DNA of 64,000 nt from Prochilodus magdalenae (Eukaryota; Chordata; Actinopteri; Characiformes; Prochilodontidae): the NCBI GenBank assembly GCA_024036415.1, contig JAMWET010000674.1, forward strand, positions 884,001-948,000, in the 5' to 3' direction. Of the stretch, positions 38,118 through 53,678 are shown in pieces (within the stretch, counting starts at the first letter, position 1; each line of letters opens with the position of its first letter). The position numbers were made by a program, and so were the translations under genes. Under the pieces are notes generated by a model. It had not been told where the DNA came from. It saw nothing but the letters and a program-made list of their open reading frames with translations, and did not search any database.

Positions 38118-38563
38118 GCTCACTAGTCAAAAAATTGCCACCTATGACTTATTAATCTAATAGCATATAATACCTCCACAAACACAAATAACAGCCGTGA
38201 TTGGATTTGGCATTCACTGACTAAGTTTCTGAATGTAGTCCTCATCAATGGCCCCTTCCCTGGTACAATTCTAAGGAGAATTTCCTATAGACTGGCCACT
38301 GCTAGTAGAACTGTATACTTCACACTGTGGTCTTTGGCATGCCTAAATGCAATCACTCCTTTAAGCCAATCATTAACATCTGTTTGAAGGCTTTTTCCAC
38401 ACATGGAATGAGACATTCACCGCACTGTACTACCTCGTCACAATCTATGAATCCCGTCACTCACCCCACAGGTATTTATAGCCTGATTATCCTTGTACAA
38501 TGGCATCTGCAGGAGCCTGAAGTTCCTACCACAGACAATTTTTTTTGTTCAGTGAGTTTGTAT
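38118..38563 (-). mobile_element. Tc1/mariner-like derivative, family D
   Basis: Reverse-complement homologue of 58692-59203 over nearly its whole length (shared gtgtgaatgtctc..., gattggct(a/t)aaaggagtga). The ends ctcactagtcaaaaaattg and ttttttttgttcagtgag are inverted. It retains only a decayed helix-turn-helix part of a transposase on the minus strand. Confidence 0.75.
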
Positions 38564-39359
38564 CTGATCATTTTTGGTACATAAAACCACACAAGTTATA
38601 AAATGTAGGATATAGGTCCTTTATTGGAATTTCAAGCTAAGTTTTAAGCTATGCTGAAGGTCAGCTTACAATTAAAACTAAGCCAAGTTCATATTGGAGA
38701 ATGTGCTTTCCATATATCCATATTTTAATTCGAATTCTTAGCCATTTAATGCCTATTTTTTTTTGCCTATATTTTAATGCCTATATTTTTTTTTTTTATC
38801 AGACAACAAACCAGGTTTTTTTTTGTTTGTTTGTTTGTTTGTTTGTTTCACTAACCGGATTGTATACCAGGCAGAATATCATCATTTTCTTATTATAAAA
38901 TTCTGCCATGATCTATCACTAGAAGGTCATTACCACATAATCAGACATTGAGTTCACACTGGCTGACATGGAGACTGGCCAAGATTGTATATACACTGTA
39001 TGTGTGACATACATACATGACAGAAGCAGACTGCATTCTCACTTATCACAGCTTGTTTGCCACACAGCTGCTCTTACACAGTGTTAATTATGTTAGTTGA
39101 CAGAAGTAAGGGCAAGACGTTTATGTTTTGTTTGCATTGCACTCCACAGTTAGCTGACTGACAACATCAATAAGACCTCCAGCAAAACCCTCCAATCCCA
39201 TTTTGCTGTGCCTACCTGAGGCCAAACTTTCTGACACTGAGAAAATCTATAGCGAAAGTGTTTTAACTGTGGCCTTGAGGTACTAAAGTGCTTTATGATG
39301 GCTGTAAAAACAAAACCACAAGAATCCAAGGTTGAATACTTCAGCACTCAACACATACT
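38564..39359. other. no gene seen
   Basis: AT-rich with a (TTTG)n tract at 38820-38849. Confidence 0.4.
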
Positions 39360-39760
39360 TTTTGAAGCGAATCCGCCTTTAAAATCACTGATGATTTACG
39401 ACAATCGCAATCATTATCCCGCCCCTGACGGAGCAGTCTGATTAGAGGGAAACAAACCAATCAGGGGCTCCAATCATGTCGCCATGGTGACTCGTGTGGG
39501 ATTCCTCCCTGCTGCCGTATTCCAGAAACGTGCCAGAACGCTGGCCCGGAGGACTCCGAAATCAAAAGCAGCCAGGTTTGAGAGGAGCTCCCAGCACCTC
39601 AGAGGTCTGCCCGTGGTTGACGTGAGTGCGCGAGTATGAATTATTAAGGGGGCTAAAGTAAAAAAGGGCTGCCTCACGCAGGCCCCTCTGTCCTATGAAT
39701 AATGGAGGAGCCGGCTCAAGTGCAGGCATTTGATGAGTCAAACTCCTCAGCCTGATGGAT
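39360..39760. promoter_or_regulatory. repeat-poor block with a palindromic X-box-like site
   Basis: GC-richer than its surroundings. gtcgccatggtgac at 39478-39491 is a near-perfect palindrome resembling an RFX X-box (GTNRCC..RGNAAC type). TATGAATTATTAA and ATTA cores lie nearby. Regulatory role is inferred. Confidence 0.3.
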
Positions 39761-39866
39761 GGATACGAGCCCAGTGTGTCAGTGCTACATACAAACACAG
39801 ACACGCGCATACCTGCACCTAGAAGCTCCAAGAATACACACAGAGACATGCATGCTTTGTAAACAG

Positions 39867-39889
39867 ACACACACACACACACACACACA
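39867..39889. repeat. (CA)n microsatellite
   Basis: Short CA run. Confidence 0.95.
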
Positions 39890-40565
39890 GACGAACAAAA
39901 GACAGTAACCCGCATTACCCCATGGAAGCACATCCGTTGCCCTGCACTGACACACACGTTATGCCGGCTCATGTGTTTGTAGTGACATTGCCTGACCTTC
40001 ACTTTGCAGACAAGGCTCATCAGATGTGGAAGATTATACGTTTAAAGGCAGAGCCGAATACATGTCTGCCTACCCTGTTGACCATCACAATCATCAGGGT
40101 CAAAGAGCGCTCTAACACATCCACACTGGGATCTTTCAGGGTGCATAAACAATGCTATTTGAACCTGGAGCGTTTATGACCCAGCAGCCTCCTATATCAC
40201 CTTTTCTACGGAGTGACTGCTTTACCTTTATAAATATGTTTCAGGTAATGCATTTCAAATAGGATTAGTCTATATTCCTGGAAAACTGCCAAATAGCCTT
40301 TGAGTATGTTTTCTCCAACCTCTGATCATTTTCAAGGTGCACATAAATTGCAGAGCAGTCTGTCAGCAGGGATCAACAGTGGTTTTTCATGTTCAGACTG
40401 GCTATATGTAAATAATAATAATAAAAACAACATAATAGCTATTCTTACTTTTCAAATATAGAACCCTGTTTCCCTTGTAAGCCAAATGACCAAAATAGGT
40501 TCTTAAAAAAACCTGCGCTTATTCGCAGGTAACTGTCAAGTGCTACGTTGATATCTACAATAAAC

Positions 40566-41430
40566 ATGGCCTGGCCAAAAAAAGGTCTCACACACTAATA
40601 ATTTGTTGGCTGCCTTTAGCTCTGATTACGGCGTGCATTCGCTGTGGCATTCAATGTGGTTCAACAGTCTTGTTACATTTATTTACGTCCATAGTTGCCT
40701 TCACTTTTGGCTGAGATCTTGAGTCTTTCATTAGGACGGGAGAGTCTGACCACTCCATAAAGTCCTCTCCAACCCATCCCAAAACTTTCAGGAGGGCTAA
40801 GGTCAGGACTCTGTTGTGGCATTCCTCATGCTCCCTGAATCATTTTATTGCCACATAACATTGTTGAGTCTTGACCTGAAGTCTTCACCAACTAAAGCAA
40901 CTTCAGATCATAATACTTCCTTCAGAGGCTTGTACAGTGGGCACTGTGCGTGATAGGTGCATCTCCGCGTACACTTCCCTTCTTACCCTGACGTGCCAGT
41001 TACACTGATATAGGGTAAGTCTGGATTAATAAGACCACATGACCTTTTGCCATTGTTCCAGAGACCAATCTTTATGCTCCACAGCAAATTGATCATTTGT
41101 TATGATTAGCCTCACTAACATGTGGTTTTCTTATGGCTTCACAGCCTCACATTGTGCGTGAGGAAAGGCTCTTACTTGCACTATTAAACATGAGTTGTGA
41201 GTTCTACTGTCAATATTTTATTAGTCCACTTCGCCAAGCATTTAAGCGGTCTCCCCCCACACTCATCCAAGACTTTTTCTGACCACATTGCTTCTGATGG
41301 TTTACCACTACCCCTCCAGGTTTAAATAATGTGTTGGACAGTTCTTAACCCAGTTCCAGTCATTTCAGCTTCTCTTAGTTGTTTCCTTGCTTTATGCAGG
41401 CCAACCATTTCAAATCCAAACAGGCAACTT
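40566..41430 (-). mobile_element. Tc1/mariner-like element, family E, decayed
   Basis: Starts catggcctggccaaaaaaag, a common fish Tc1-type end, and follows that family's body with several deletions: 'gattacggcgtgcattcgctgtggcatt', 'ccacatgaccttttgccattgttcc', 'tgttggacagttcttaaccc'. The transposase relic is on the minus strand and is fully broken. The right TIR was not found. Confidence 0.85.
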
Positions 41431-42449
41431 CTTTTTACCAGTGCATTTTTAAAGTTTCACATGAAAACATCTGTCATATTAACTTGACTTAGCTGTGTAG
41501 ATTCATCTCATCCACAAAGAAAATGCTGGATTTTGTAGATATTTGTACATGTAGAAAAACATATGCTCTGCCATGGCTATTTTGCACCAATGCTACTAAA
41601 ATGAACTTTGGAATAACTGTCAGAAATGGTCACAAATGGCACTGCAGCAAATACACATTACAGGCAAAAGGTTTTCATAAATATTAACACTGTTGTCCAG
41701 TGCAGTAGACAGAGTGACCTACAAGCAGAATGCCACTGCTGAAACTCTCGAAAATGTCATTGTAAGATGGGATTGAAGTAAATATTCCCCAAAATGTGTT
41801 TTTTCCTCTTATTCACAAACATAATTATTTCCATAGGCAAATATGCCTTTCTTATTATCTTTTCCCCTTAAACATGAAAGTGGAGCAGCTGTAATATAGC
41901 TTTCAGACTGGACTGGGTCTGATCTCATCTCTGCCCTCAGCAGAATGGCGGAGCTGCTGCCCCTTTAGGGTCACCAGTGAACATCTTGCACAAATATTAA
42001 TATCTCTAAGGGAACACGCATGTTATTAGAGACCTGCTAGGCTCAGAGTCAGATGACAACAAAATCCTATAAGGACATCTTTCTTTCAGTTCCATGTGTT
42101 GTGCTGTAGGAAACATGTGCATACTGATATCATATAGCATATAGGATCATTTAAGTCCTGTCAATAGATAAAAAGAAATATCACATAATAAACACATTTT
42201 TTTTGCATTGAACAAAATGATCCAACATTAAATGTCTGTGTCGGACAAAGTATGTGAATTCTGCTTTGTTCAGTAATGCATGTAAAAATTAATGGCCCTA
42301 TTTATCTACTGTAATAACTTAAAGAACACAGAATTTTAAAAGGGTCATAATTCTTTCAAATAGCACAGTGTATATATCTCTATATGAATGGCAATACTCA
42401 GTCCAGAACACTGTAGGTCAAATTTTGAATAGAAGGAATTTTTGAAAAG
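41431..42449. other. no gene seen
   Basis: AT-rich sequence without recognised repeats. Confidence 0.3.
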
Positions 42450-42745
42450 GACAGCTGATGTCAATGAAAAACACATTTTCATTTCTCTAATAGAAGTGGT
42501 AATAATCTTAACACAGCTTTCAGATGATACTTATATGTATGTTCTATGTTGATATGTAAAGCACATTTAACTTTAAAGCAATTAAACTGAACAGAATGGA
42601 AACTAATTAAAATTTTTCCCATTCAGTTTTGGGCCTTTTACATTGATCGATTCATCATTAAATTTGTCATCGGTGTTCAAATGATGCATAAAAGCAAAAA
42701 TAGACAGAATTTTTTTCTTGGACAGTGATGATGATATGTTAACTT
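42450..42745. mobile_element. diverged second copy of the foldback MITE at 2645-3116
   Basis: The shared core 'cagttttgggtcattt...gttcaaatgatgcataaaagcaaaaat' and the arm remnant gtcaatgaaaaacaca line up with the first copy. Here the arms lack long microsatellites. Confidence 0.6.
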
Positions 42746-42892
42746 AGTTTCACTTAAAAATTCAATCAACCAGGTTGCCCAAACTTTTGGCCATTTCTGA
42801 TAAAACTCATTTTAATAGAACCCATTAACAAGTATTATATTACTGTGGTTAATATTTTAACAGCCTATACCAGAGTTACTGATGCACCACTA

Positions 42893-43255
<363 letters not shown>

Positions 43256-43279
43256 CTAAGAGCAAGGCAGAGAGAGAGT

Positions 43280-43282
<3 letters not shown>

Positions 43283-43343
<61 letters not shown>
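43283..43343. repeat. (GA)30 microsatellite, (UC)30 in tafa2 pre-mRNA
   Basis: Ends about 167 bases upstream of the exon at 42992-43116 on the tafa2 strand. Polypyrimidine in the transcript, a possible PTB-type binding tract. Confidence 0.97.
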
Positions 43344-43346
<3 letters not shown>

Positions 43347-43539
43347 ATGCTCTCTATGTCTCTCGCTCAAACCCACAAAAGCCAACGTGTGTATGTATTT
43401 GTGTATCTGGACACGAGTAAGAGAGGACAGAAACATCACCATTCACCACAGATCCAATATTTTGAAGGATGAGGCAATAAAGATTGAGGGGGAGGGAAAA
43501 TCCTATAAAATTTCACCCGCACCCGGTGCCAAAAGAAAT

Positions 43540-43543
<4 letters not shown>

Positions 43544-43603
<60 letters not shown>
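43544..43603. repeat. (TC)30 microsatellite, (GA)30 in tafa2 pre-mRNA
   Basis: Complementary in RNA to the tract at 43283-43343, 200 bases away. Confidence 0.97.
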
Positions 43604-43608
<5 letters not shown>

Positions 43609-44094
43609 AGAGCTAGTAAGGGTGAGGGTGTTTGGTAGCTGATGGCTGGAATCCATCACTGGTTTGCTGCTGGTCCTGAGGAACATGGCAAAGGTCCATG
43701 TCAGGATGAAGTGAACCATGGTGAGGAAATGATCACAGCGGTAGGGGCTAAGAGGGTGGAGGGAAAGAGGCCAAACTCGGGGCTTGAGCCATGAAAGCTA
43801 ATACAGAGTATAACAATTTAGACTGTAGGTCAGGGTTCTGGCATGGTGCCTAAAAAAATGTGTTATTATTTCAGACCAGTTCCACAGAACACCACGGAAC
43901 TGTCACTCCAACATCAGTCACTCAACTTCACTCTTTCATGTTTGCCCTCTATACTTATGTGAGCAGAGCATCAGTTAACAAGAAACCTATCCTGTTGTCT
44001 GTGGGACTGTAAGCCTGCTAGCGAAGCAAGCTAAGGCACCACAATCAGCTCCACTCTTCTTTAACAATTAGCTATTATGTTCGTTAGATAGCTT

Positions 44095-44424
44095 GTGGCT
44101 AGTCGCCCCACAGCAAGAAGGGCCACAGTTCGATTCCCTGTCTAGGCAGCCACGGGCCTTTCTGTGTGGAATCTGCATGTTCTCCCCATGTCTGTGTGGG
44201 TTTCCTCCAGGGGCTCTGGGTTTCTCCCACAGTCCTCAGATGTAGTAAGGTGGACTGGAGATACTACAGTGCCTCTAGGTATGAGTGTGCCTGACTGGTG
44301 ACCTGTCCAGGTGTTCCCTGCTTTCTGTTCAATGAGTGCTGGGATAGGCTCCAGCACCCCTGTGACTCCCTGTGAGGATAAGTGAATATAATGAATGAAT
44401 GAATGAATGAATGAATGAATGAAT
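44095..44424 (+). mobile_element. SINE-like unit with (GAAT)n tail
   Basis: The left part 'gtcgccccacagcaagaagggccacagttcgattcc' resembles a tRNA-derived head with B-box-like gttcgattcc. The middle 'tctgcatgttctccccatgtctgtgtgggtttcctcc' is a very common fish repeat body, and the tail is GAAT repeated at 44391-44424. A relative in opposite orientation sits at 63790-64000. Confidence 0.65.
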
Positions 44425-44895
44425 GTCCTGAAGACCTGAGCGAGTTTGACAAGGGCCAAATTGTTACACAGACAGATAAAAGGTTTGGAGCTTCTCCAAA
44501 ACCGGCAAGGATTGTGGGGTTCGCCCGGTCAGCAGTGGTGACTACCTACTGCCATTGATCTGAGAAGGGATAAACCATAAACCCAAGGCTCACTGATGTA
44601 CCAGAGAGATGAAGGCTGGTCTGAACTGACAGAAAGGCTACCAAGGCACAGAAAGGATGGTAACAACACTGTGGAGAGGTACATCCCATCACAGTAACGG
44701 TATTCTCTGATGGCAGTGGCCTCTTTTAGCAGGACACTGTATCCTGCCATACTGCCTTCATGGTTCAGGAATGGCTTGAGAAACATGAAGGGCTAAAGTA
44801 GTTGGAATGGCCTCCGAATTTGTCATCTGTGTGATGTGCTGGAACATTGTGATACCACAAGGAATCCCACAGAGTTCATATTTTGGCAGCTTAGA
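44425..44895 (+). mobile_element. Tc1/mariner-like element, family F, internally deleted
   Basis: Plus-strand relic starting with 'gagcgagtttgacaagggccaaattgt' (N-terminal HTH region). It jumps to the C-terminal catalytic stretch 'ttctctgatggcagtggcctcttttagcaggac' and 'atggttcaggaatggcttgag'. More than half of a normal element is missing. It follows the SINE-like tail directly. Confidence 0.85.
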
Positions 44896-46067
44896 GTTGT
44901 TTTTTTGCACACAGATTAAACTTAAATAGTGATGACTGTAGTTGTAGTTGATGTTTGTTCCTTATGCTGCAAAAAAGGCCCTGTAAATCTTCAAGGTTTG
45001 TTTTTTACTGTAACAGAGACCTAGTAGAAGAACTTAAGTGGCAGTACTAACAGCAGTTAACCATATCTCCCTTATCTATGCGTATATCATATTGAAATAA
45101 TGAACTGAACTTGAATGTAGTTCTTGGTCACAATACATAATATTATAAGTTCTCATGATAGAATACAATGAATAGCCAACGTTCACATCTCTATGCCTCT
45201 AGCCCATACCAAAAACGACTTTACCACAACACTTTCCTGGTTCTCCATATACTACAGTGCTCTGTAGGAGGCAGGAGGACAGAGGACGGCCCAGAGCCTG
45301 TCAGATATATTACAGAGCAGAAAAGAAGATCAGGATCGATTGACCCGTCCAGAGAGAGAGCCTGTTGACATGTTATTAGACAAGCAGGCTGCGCCGTGCT
45401 CCAGTGTGCAGGAGGATGATGGTGTCATGTTGAAATGGCTCTCAACTCTGGAGTGACAGGCACAAGAGATGAGATGGAGGTAGAGATGGGAGGCTCCATT
45501 TTGATGGGCAGAAAGCATCTGGGGAACATCGGGAAAATCTCAGTCCTACGTCCTTTCAATTATGTGGCCTTAAACACAAGAGATTTCATTTTAACCATTG
45601 ACCTGATAGGGACATTTAAGCCAGCGTGCAGTTTGAATGTAGTGTCTTCAATCAATGCACACATAATACAATGAGCACACACAAGTCTTCTGTGCAGATA
45701 TTACTACTGAAGCCTTTACACACCAAAGCCAGTTTGCTTGATCGTTTTATTTGGAAGTAAGAAAAGAGACTGTCACCATATTGTCATCATATCAACAACG
45801 TTTTACAATCTTTGTAGTCTCTGGTATTGGCTTAGCAAAAACCAAGACGATGGACTGATATTGTTCTAGGAACCTGTACTCTAATAAGCCAAAAGGATTA
45901 TCTGAGCTCTGCTTAACTGAGTGTCAGCATCTCGGTTTACAGACATCTCGTAATAGGTACAAAAAGAGTTGCTCAATGAAGTGGTAGAAGTTACAGTCCT
46001 TGTATCATCTAAAATGTAAAGCGGCCTACCATATTAGTACACATCTGAAACATGACGGGGCTCCAAA
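44896..46067. other. no gene seen
   Basis: AT-rich intronic sequence. Confidence 0.3.
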
Positions 46068-46645
46068 TGAGTCTTTATTGGCCCTCATGCATCAAAACTG
46101 CTAGAAATGAGCCCCGATTTGACAGTCTTAAGGTTCAAATTTGGCTGAAATTGATGGATCAGCTCCCAAGTCCCTGCATGTAAGTACTCATGTCATTTGC
46201 AATGGACGTACCCAATTTTACCTATACATATAATGTATATGATTGATGCACTAATTCATAGAGATGGTATAAGAGTTGAATAATAAATTATACATAACTT
46301 TTATGGAATTCATTATTTACAAAGGTAGTAAAATGCTAAAGCCTTTAAACCGTATAGTTGCAGGATTTGTTTATATAAGTGCACCATAACAGAAGTAAAT
46401 CCACTTCAGTACGAAACTTACTGTATGCAAAGTTATTGTGATTGTTATATTCGTTTTATTGCTGTTATTGCTGACTTTATCGATTCTACTTACAATAACT
46501 GTGATAATTGAACTGCATGTCAGGAATCTATGCAGACTGTTAAGACTACATTCACAAATTCGCATGCATTCCTTCCAAATGTAGGTTTGCATATGCCTTT
46601 ATGGTCATATTTAACGGTATGCAGCTTTAATATATCAGGGCCATA
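46068..46645. mobile_element. possible non-autonomous TIR element
   Basis: tggccctcatgcatcaaaactgc at the left matches the reverse complement of the right end (tggccctgatatattaaagctgc) at 17 of 23 positions. The interior is AT-rich and non-coding. Confidence 0.45.

Positions 46646-48825
<2,180 letters not shown>

Positions 48826-48865
<40 letters not shown>
48826..48865. repeat. (GT)20 microsatellite
   Basis: Pure GT run followed by (GAATGT)-like units. Confidence 0.97.
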
Positions 48866-48869
<4 letters not shown>

Positions 48870-49082
48870 TGAATGTGAAGTAAGTGCCAGGGGAAGGACA
48901 GGGAGACGCCTCAGCAATCAGTTGCCATGGAGGCTGAGTGAACTGATTTGAAAGGTGTAGAACACACACAAGCCAAGCCTAAACATTTCTCTAAAAGAAA
49001 CTAGAAGAAGCTACATATCTCTGTCTGATATTAACATATTAAAAAGTCAATAATGGTCATTTTAATCATGCCTATCTATAAT

Positions 49083-49083
<1 letters not shown>

Positions 49084-49128
<45 letters not shown>
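49084..49128. repeat. (AAT)15 trinucleotide repeat
   Basis: Pure run ending 18 bases before the Tc1-like copy at 49146. Confidence 0.97.
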
Positions 49129-49145
49129 TTTTATTTATATATAAA

Positions 49146-49866
49146 TTAGTTGCACCAAGATGGAAGTGTCAGATAGCAGTGCTATTAATAAGGAAGATAA
49201 AGGTTACCAAGAAATATAAATGATAATAAGTTTGGAGTGACACGGGCAATATTTACTGAGTTACATGTACAGAAGTAGTGTCTCAGTACGGTGTTGAGCC
49301 ACCGTGCTTGCTAACGCATGCCAGGAGTCTCAACATGGAGTTGTAAAGGTTCCTAATGGTGTCCTGTGATAATCCATCCCATGCGGTTGAATGTCCTCAC
49401 ACAGTTCCTGCCTGCAGATTTTGTGGTAGAGGTGGAGGTGGGGTGACGTGATGTTGACAACAAACCGTTCCTCTTGTGGCTGAACATGGTGTCTCCACAC
49501 AGGGATTTGTTGCATCTTCACCAAGACAAAAGACTTGTCACTGAAAATGACCCACTGCCATTCTGTGTTACTCTATGACAATCTGGCACGACACAGTTAC
49601 TGTCTTAGGCAACGATGACGTGGTGTTAAGGGCAGTCATTGTAACTGTCTGTGCGCATGTAGTCCTGCATTATGCAGCTGTCTGCCAATAGTGCTGGCAC
49701 TAACAGGATGACTCATTGAGGGCACCACTGCTCGCTGAATATCTGCAGCCGTGGCTGTTGGGTCAGTCAGGACCAGCCTTAAACTTGGTAAAACCGATTA
49801 ATTTCAGTTTTCAAGTTAATTTCTTCCGGGTGCAACTATTAGTGCAATTATTTTTTGACAATGAGA
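49146..49866 (-). mobile_element. Tc1/mariner-like element, family A, near full-length relic
   Basis: Left end aaattagttgcaccaagatg and right end gggtgcaactattagtgc form the family A inverted repeat. The minus strand carries an HTH-like region near 49690-49780, a Ser-Asp/Glu-type core near 49540 and a C-terminal tail near 49330-49400, all frameshifted. About 0.72 kb. Confidence 0.85.
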
Positions 49867-50940
49867 GTATTATATGCTTATTTATGTTACATTGCTATAT
49901 GTTATCATAAATTATCACCAGAATGTGAAGAAAGAAGGTGCATGTCTCATGTTGTTTATTGTGATTATTGTGCATGTACTCGGTCTGCAAGGTTATAAAG
50001 CCCACAGTACACACCAGAGTGACAAACTGTCTTCTACAAAAAACACCTTTCTCAGTTTCCAAATATCAGCTGCTTTCTCTATTACAAAGTGACATTATTT
50101 TGGAACTCAACCCTTAGCTCCTGCCTGTAGAGGCGGAACTTACAGCAGTATGGCAGTACTGCCTTCATTCACTCTGGTGGCTGACCAACTACACAGTGTG
50201 GGTAAGCCATCCAATATAAGCCCACTGGACTCATCTTGTTAAACTTAACCTTTAAAAACTTTATTGTGCCATTTCTACCAATCAGCAGAGGTATGCTAAA
50301 AAAATCCACTCCACGCCTCCATGCCTTTACAGTTCTCCTCCAAAGAGAAAGCAAGCAACAAGTAAACTACTCCACACATGTGGAAGTAAGCTTATCCTTA
50401 CAGAGGTTTGGATGAGCAGAATTATGAAACTTTATACAACTAAAAGAAGTCTAATAAGTGAAAACATTGTGTTACCAAATGTTTCTTTATGCTAAAGGTG
50501 TCTATGCTAAGCTAATATATTTAAAATTGACTATGTGCTTTATTATTATTGCCCTCCATGTCTTTTTCTTGATTCAAAGGTTACAACAGCAGCTGTTTGT
50601 GTTTTGAGTTCAAGCAAGTAGAGTTATGTCAGAGTTTTCTGATAGTTTTGTAAAACAAAATAGAATTTTGCAAAAACAGGTATTTTTACATAGTACTGCC
50701 AACCTCACTCCTTAAAATGAGTTGTAGTTCAATAATTTACATATAGTGCTAGCGCTCTTGAGACATTCAGTTGACACCCGACAATGACACATAGCCTAAG
50801 TAGTTGACAAAATTATCTTAACTGTTGGGCCTAAGGCTTGGTGAAACAGCTGTATGACCTTTGCTATGAAAATGCCCTGTCTTTCCCCCTAACATTGGTG
50901 CAAAAGTTCCATGATATGCAACACCTGCGATCAATAGGTT
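49867..50940. other. no gene seen
   Basis: AT-rich, no recognised repeat. Confidence 0.3.
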
Positions 50941-51480
50941 TCACTTAAAGCACCGAGGTCATCAACCAGGAAGTCAGGGAGCATCTGTATCAGCCCAGGG
51001 AGAAGCCACGAGCTGCGTGCTAACGCTAATGTGGCCTGGCGTTAGGCTCGGGCCTCCAGGAGATCAATGCCTCTCAGGCGTGGCACTCAGCTCTACAATC
51101 GCATTCATTGATCCTTGATTGATAAGTGTTCTATCATTACTGGAGGCTATTAGAAGGGAAGAGAGCTGTTGTGGGCTGTTGTCACAACCAAGGGGGACAG
51201 CACTGCCCTTGAATATATTTATCTCTCGCAGCAGGCTAAGAGCAGATCACACAGTGTCACGGTTTTAATAGGTTATTAACAGGCCCTGCAACAATGGCTG
51301 CGTGACCACTTTAAACCCCTCATTCAATTCTCTATATAGAAATATTCCAACTCTCTAAAGAGATGTTAAAAACAACCCTTTGTGTTCTTAACAAGCCTCA
51401 TTGGGACATGATTAAAACTACTATTCAAAAGTCTGGAGCGGTATGCCTTATTAATAGCTGCTATTCAATCAAAACTCATA
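50941..51480. promoter_or_regulatory. repeat-poor block, candidate conserved non-coding element
   Basis: Moderate GC, no repeats, several gattga/tcaatc and attaa cores (for example ttgatccttgattgataag near 51108). No open frame of note. Confidence 0.3.
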
Positions 51481-51684
51481 CAGCTTAGATTAAAATGTTA
51501 CAAACCAAATACCAAAACTTGATTAAATTGGAATTAGTGATTTTTTTGTGCTTAGAATGGAGATTAGGACTCTCATTTATTAAAAATATGCTTATTTCCT
51601 AAAATTCTGGACCCTGGTTGTAGGGATTTCATCACAGGTCAGCATGTATACAGACCCTTGAATTTAAATGGCATATATTTTGTG

Positions 51685-51711
51685 ATATATATATATATAT
51701 ATATATATATA
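51685..51711. repeat. (AT)13 microsatellite
   Basis: Abuts the truncated end of the family A copy at 51713. Confidence 0.96.
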
Positions 51712-51712
51712 G

Positions 51713-51934
51713 GCCCCTCCATGCCAACATGGCATGTTGCTTTAGTAAATATGGCGGCCCAACACCATACATAGAGACACTACTTTTGTATGCGTAGCTC
51801 AATAAATATTGCCCCTATCAGTCTAAATTTATCATCATTTATTGTTTCTGGTAACCTTTATCTTCCTTCCCAACAGGTCTGCAGTCTGACACTTCCTTCT
51901 GGGTACAACTGTTCTTTTGACAATGAGTGTATAT
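51713..51934 (+). mobile_element. Tc1/mariner-like element, family A, one end only
   Basis: 222-bp terminal part in plus orientation, from the 'ccatgcca' region to the end 'ctgttcttttgacaatgagtgt'. It contains only the last codons of the transposase and the terminal region. Confidence 0.85.
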
Positions 51935-53678
51935 GCCTCTAAACAGTGATTCCACACGTTTGTCCGGTCATTTACAAGATGGAATGCTCTAACAAAGTTT
52001 GAAGAAACAGATTACGTGGAGTCACTGAGCCCTGTGAGGAGACAGACTGCATAAGGCCTGTAAATTGATATATAATCTTTTGAATAAAGACTTATTTTGA
52101 TTCATCTATCCATTATTACCCCAGCTAGTTTCTGATTTGCCTGGTAGTTTCCATTAGCTTCTATTTGAGCTATAAGATGTGCCAAACCAAACTGGCATCA
52201 TGCAGAAGCAGATGTAGATGTAAAATGGCTGTAGCGCCGGGGCCTGTTGTAATCTTCTTGCAGATAGAGTCTAATGCAGCTCAGGCCCCTCTGAAATCTC
52301 TGAACTGGAAACAGCGTGATAGGGTGAAAATAAGTTATGCAAAATGCTATAATGTTTTAAACAGAGGATGACTAGAGTTTGAACTTCCTTTGGCACGCGG
52401 CCCTCCCGAGCGCTACGGTGCATATTCTGAAATATTTATGCTCAGCACTGAACTCTTCAAGCTTCAACACACCTACGAAATGATATAGGCTACATTACCC
52501 TTGACTGCATTCATATATGCAGAGCAAATTAAAATATTCAAAGCAATCTCACCGAAGGAAAATACTTGCAAACAAAACACAGAAGAAACAGGCGTTCATT
52601 TATTACTGATTTGAAAACAGCCAAGTAAACACTAGTGGTGATATAACCTTACAGCCTTCTATTCCACTTTTCTACACACCTAAAGTAAACAGATACGGAC
52701 AGCGAAGCTATCTGCCAAAAAGAAAAAAAGAGAGAAAGCTGGCTTAAGAGCAAATGGGAGATTTTCATAACCACCCGGGACACATATTGCGTGGAGCAAT
52801 CGAGAACATATGGATATTTTACAGGATTGGAAAATGTTGCTGACACTTGTCAAAGGCAGTTAGCATCTCTGTGTCTCCACACAGCTTCCCATTAATGTGA
52901 TTTGATGGGTAAAAACATGTAACGCCGAGCTGTGCGACATTCTCCACAAGGGTAAAGGCTATTTAAAAATAAAACTGAGAACATATTGTAGCCGACTGCA
53001 TGATGCAAGACAGAAGATCACACAGGCCTTTTTTCCCTTTTTAACTTGCTTTTGTAGCCTGTCAGCCTGCCAAGGGTAAGCCTTCTGCAGCTTTGAGTGG
53101 TTGTTTTTGTCTAAATAGTTAGTGAACATAATGACAAATGCAAAAAAAGAAGGGAAAAAAAAGCCAACCCCCCTCGTACGCTCATCTTAAATTAGCATAA
53201 CATAGTCACTCATGACTTTGACTGCAGCAAGAGAGGGATGCCAGACCTTGTGTTGCCAAAATTGCTATTCAGATTTTTCCATGTCTTTCTATTATGCAAA
53301 AATGAAATGTAAAAAAAAAGGACTCTGAATGATGCACTGCTAACTTTTCATCCCCACGGTCTACAAATCAAATCAAAACACCAATTATGCTGCCAAGACG
53401 GTCACAAAGTTAACATATAATTTCAGGGTCATGTAAGGTTAAACAGGAGGGGCACAATAAAAAAAAAGCCTTCTTTAATTCATGGCTGTCGGTGGAGATG
53501 AGCATGTTTCTATTTGATTTTTGTACCACCATTTCCATTAACATTTCTATTTGCATTATCAGAGTTAAATGGGTAGTTTTGTTGCTCCACATTTAAGAAG
53601 AATATACAATCTGACCTAATGACCTAATCTGATTGGCTGCCCTGTATTGTGCCTCATCAGAAAAAAGCATTCCCTAGT
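51935..53678. other. no gene seen; candidate regulatory sequence at 52400-53010
   Basis: 52400-53010 is repeat-poor, with gcatattctgaaatatttatgc and catatatgcagagcaaatta motifs. Purine-rich bits at 52715-52735 and 53140-53165. Confidence 0.3.
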
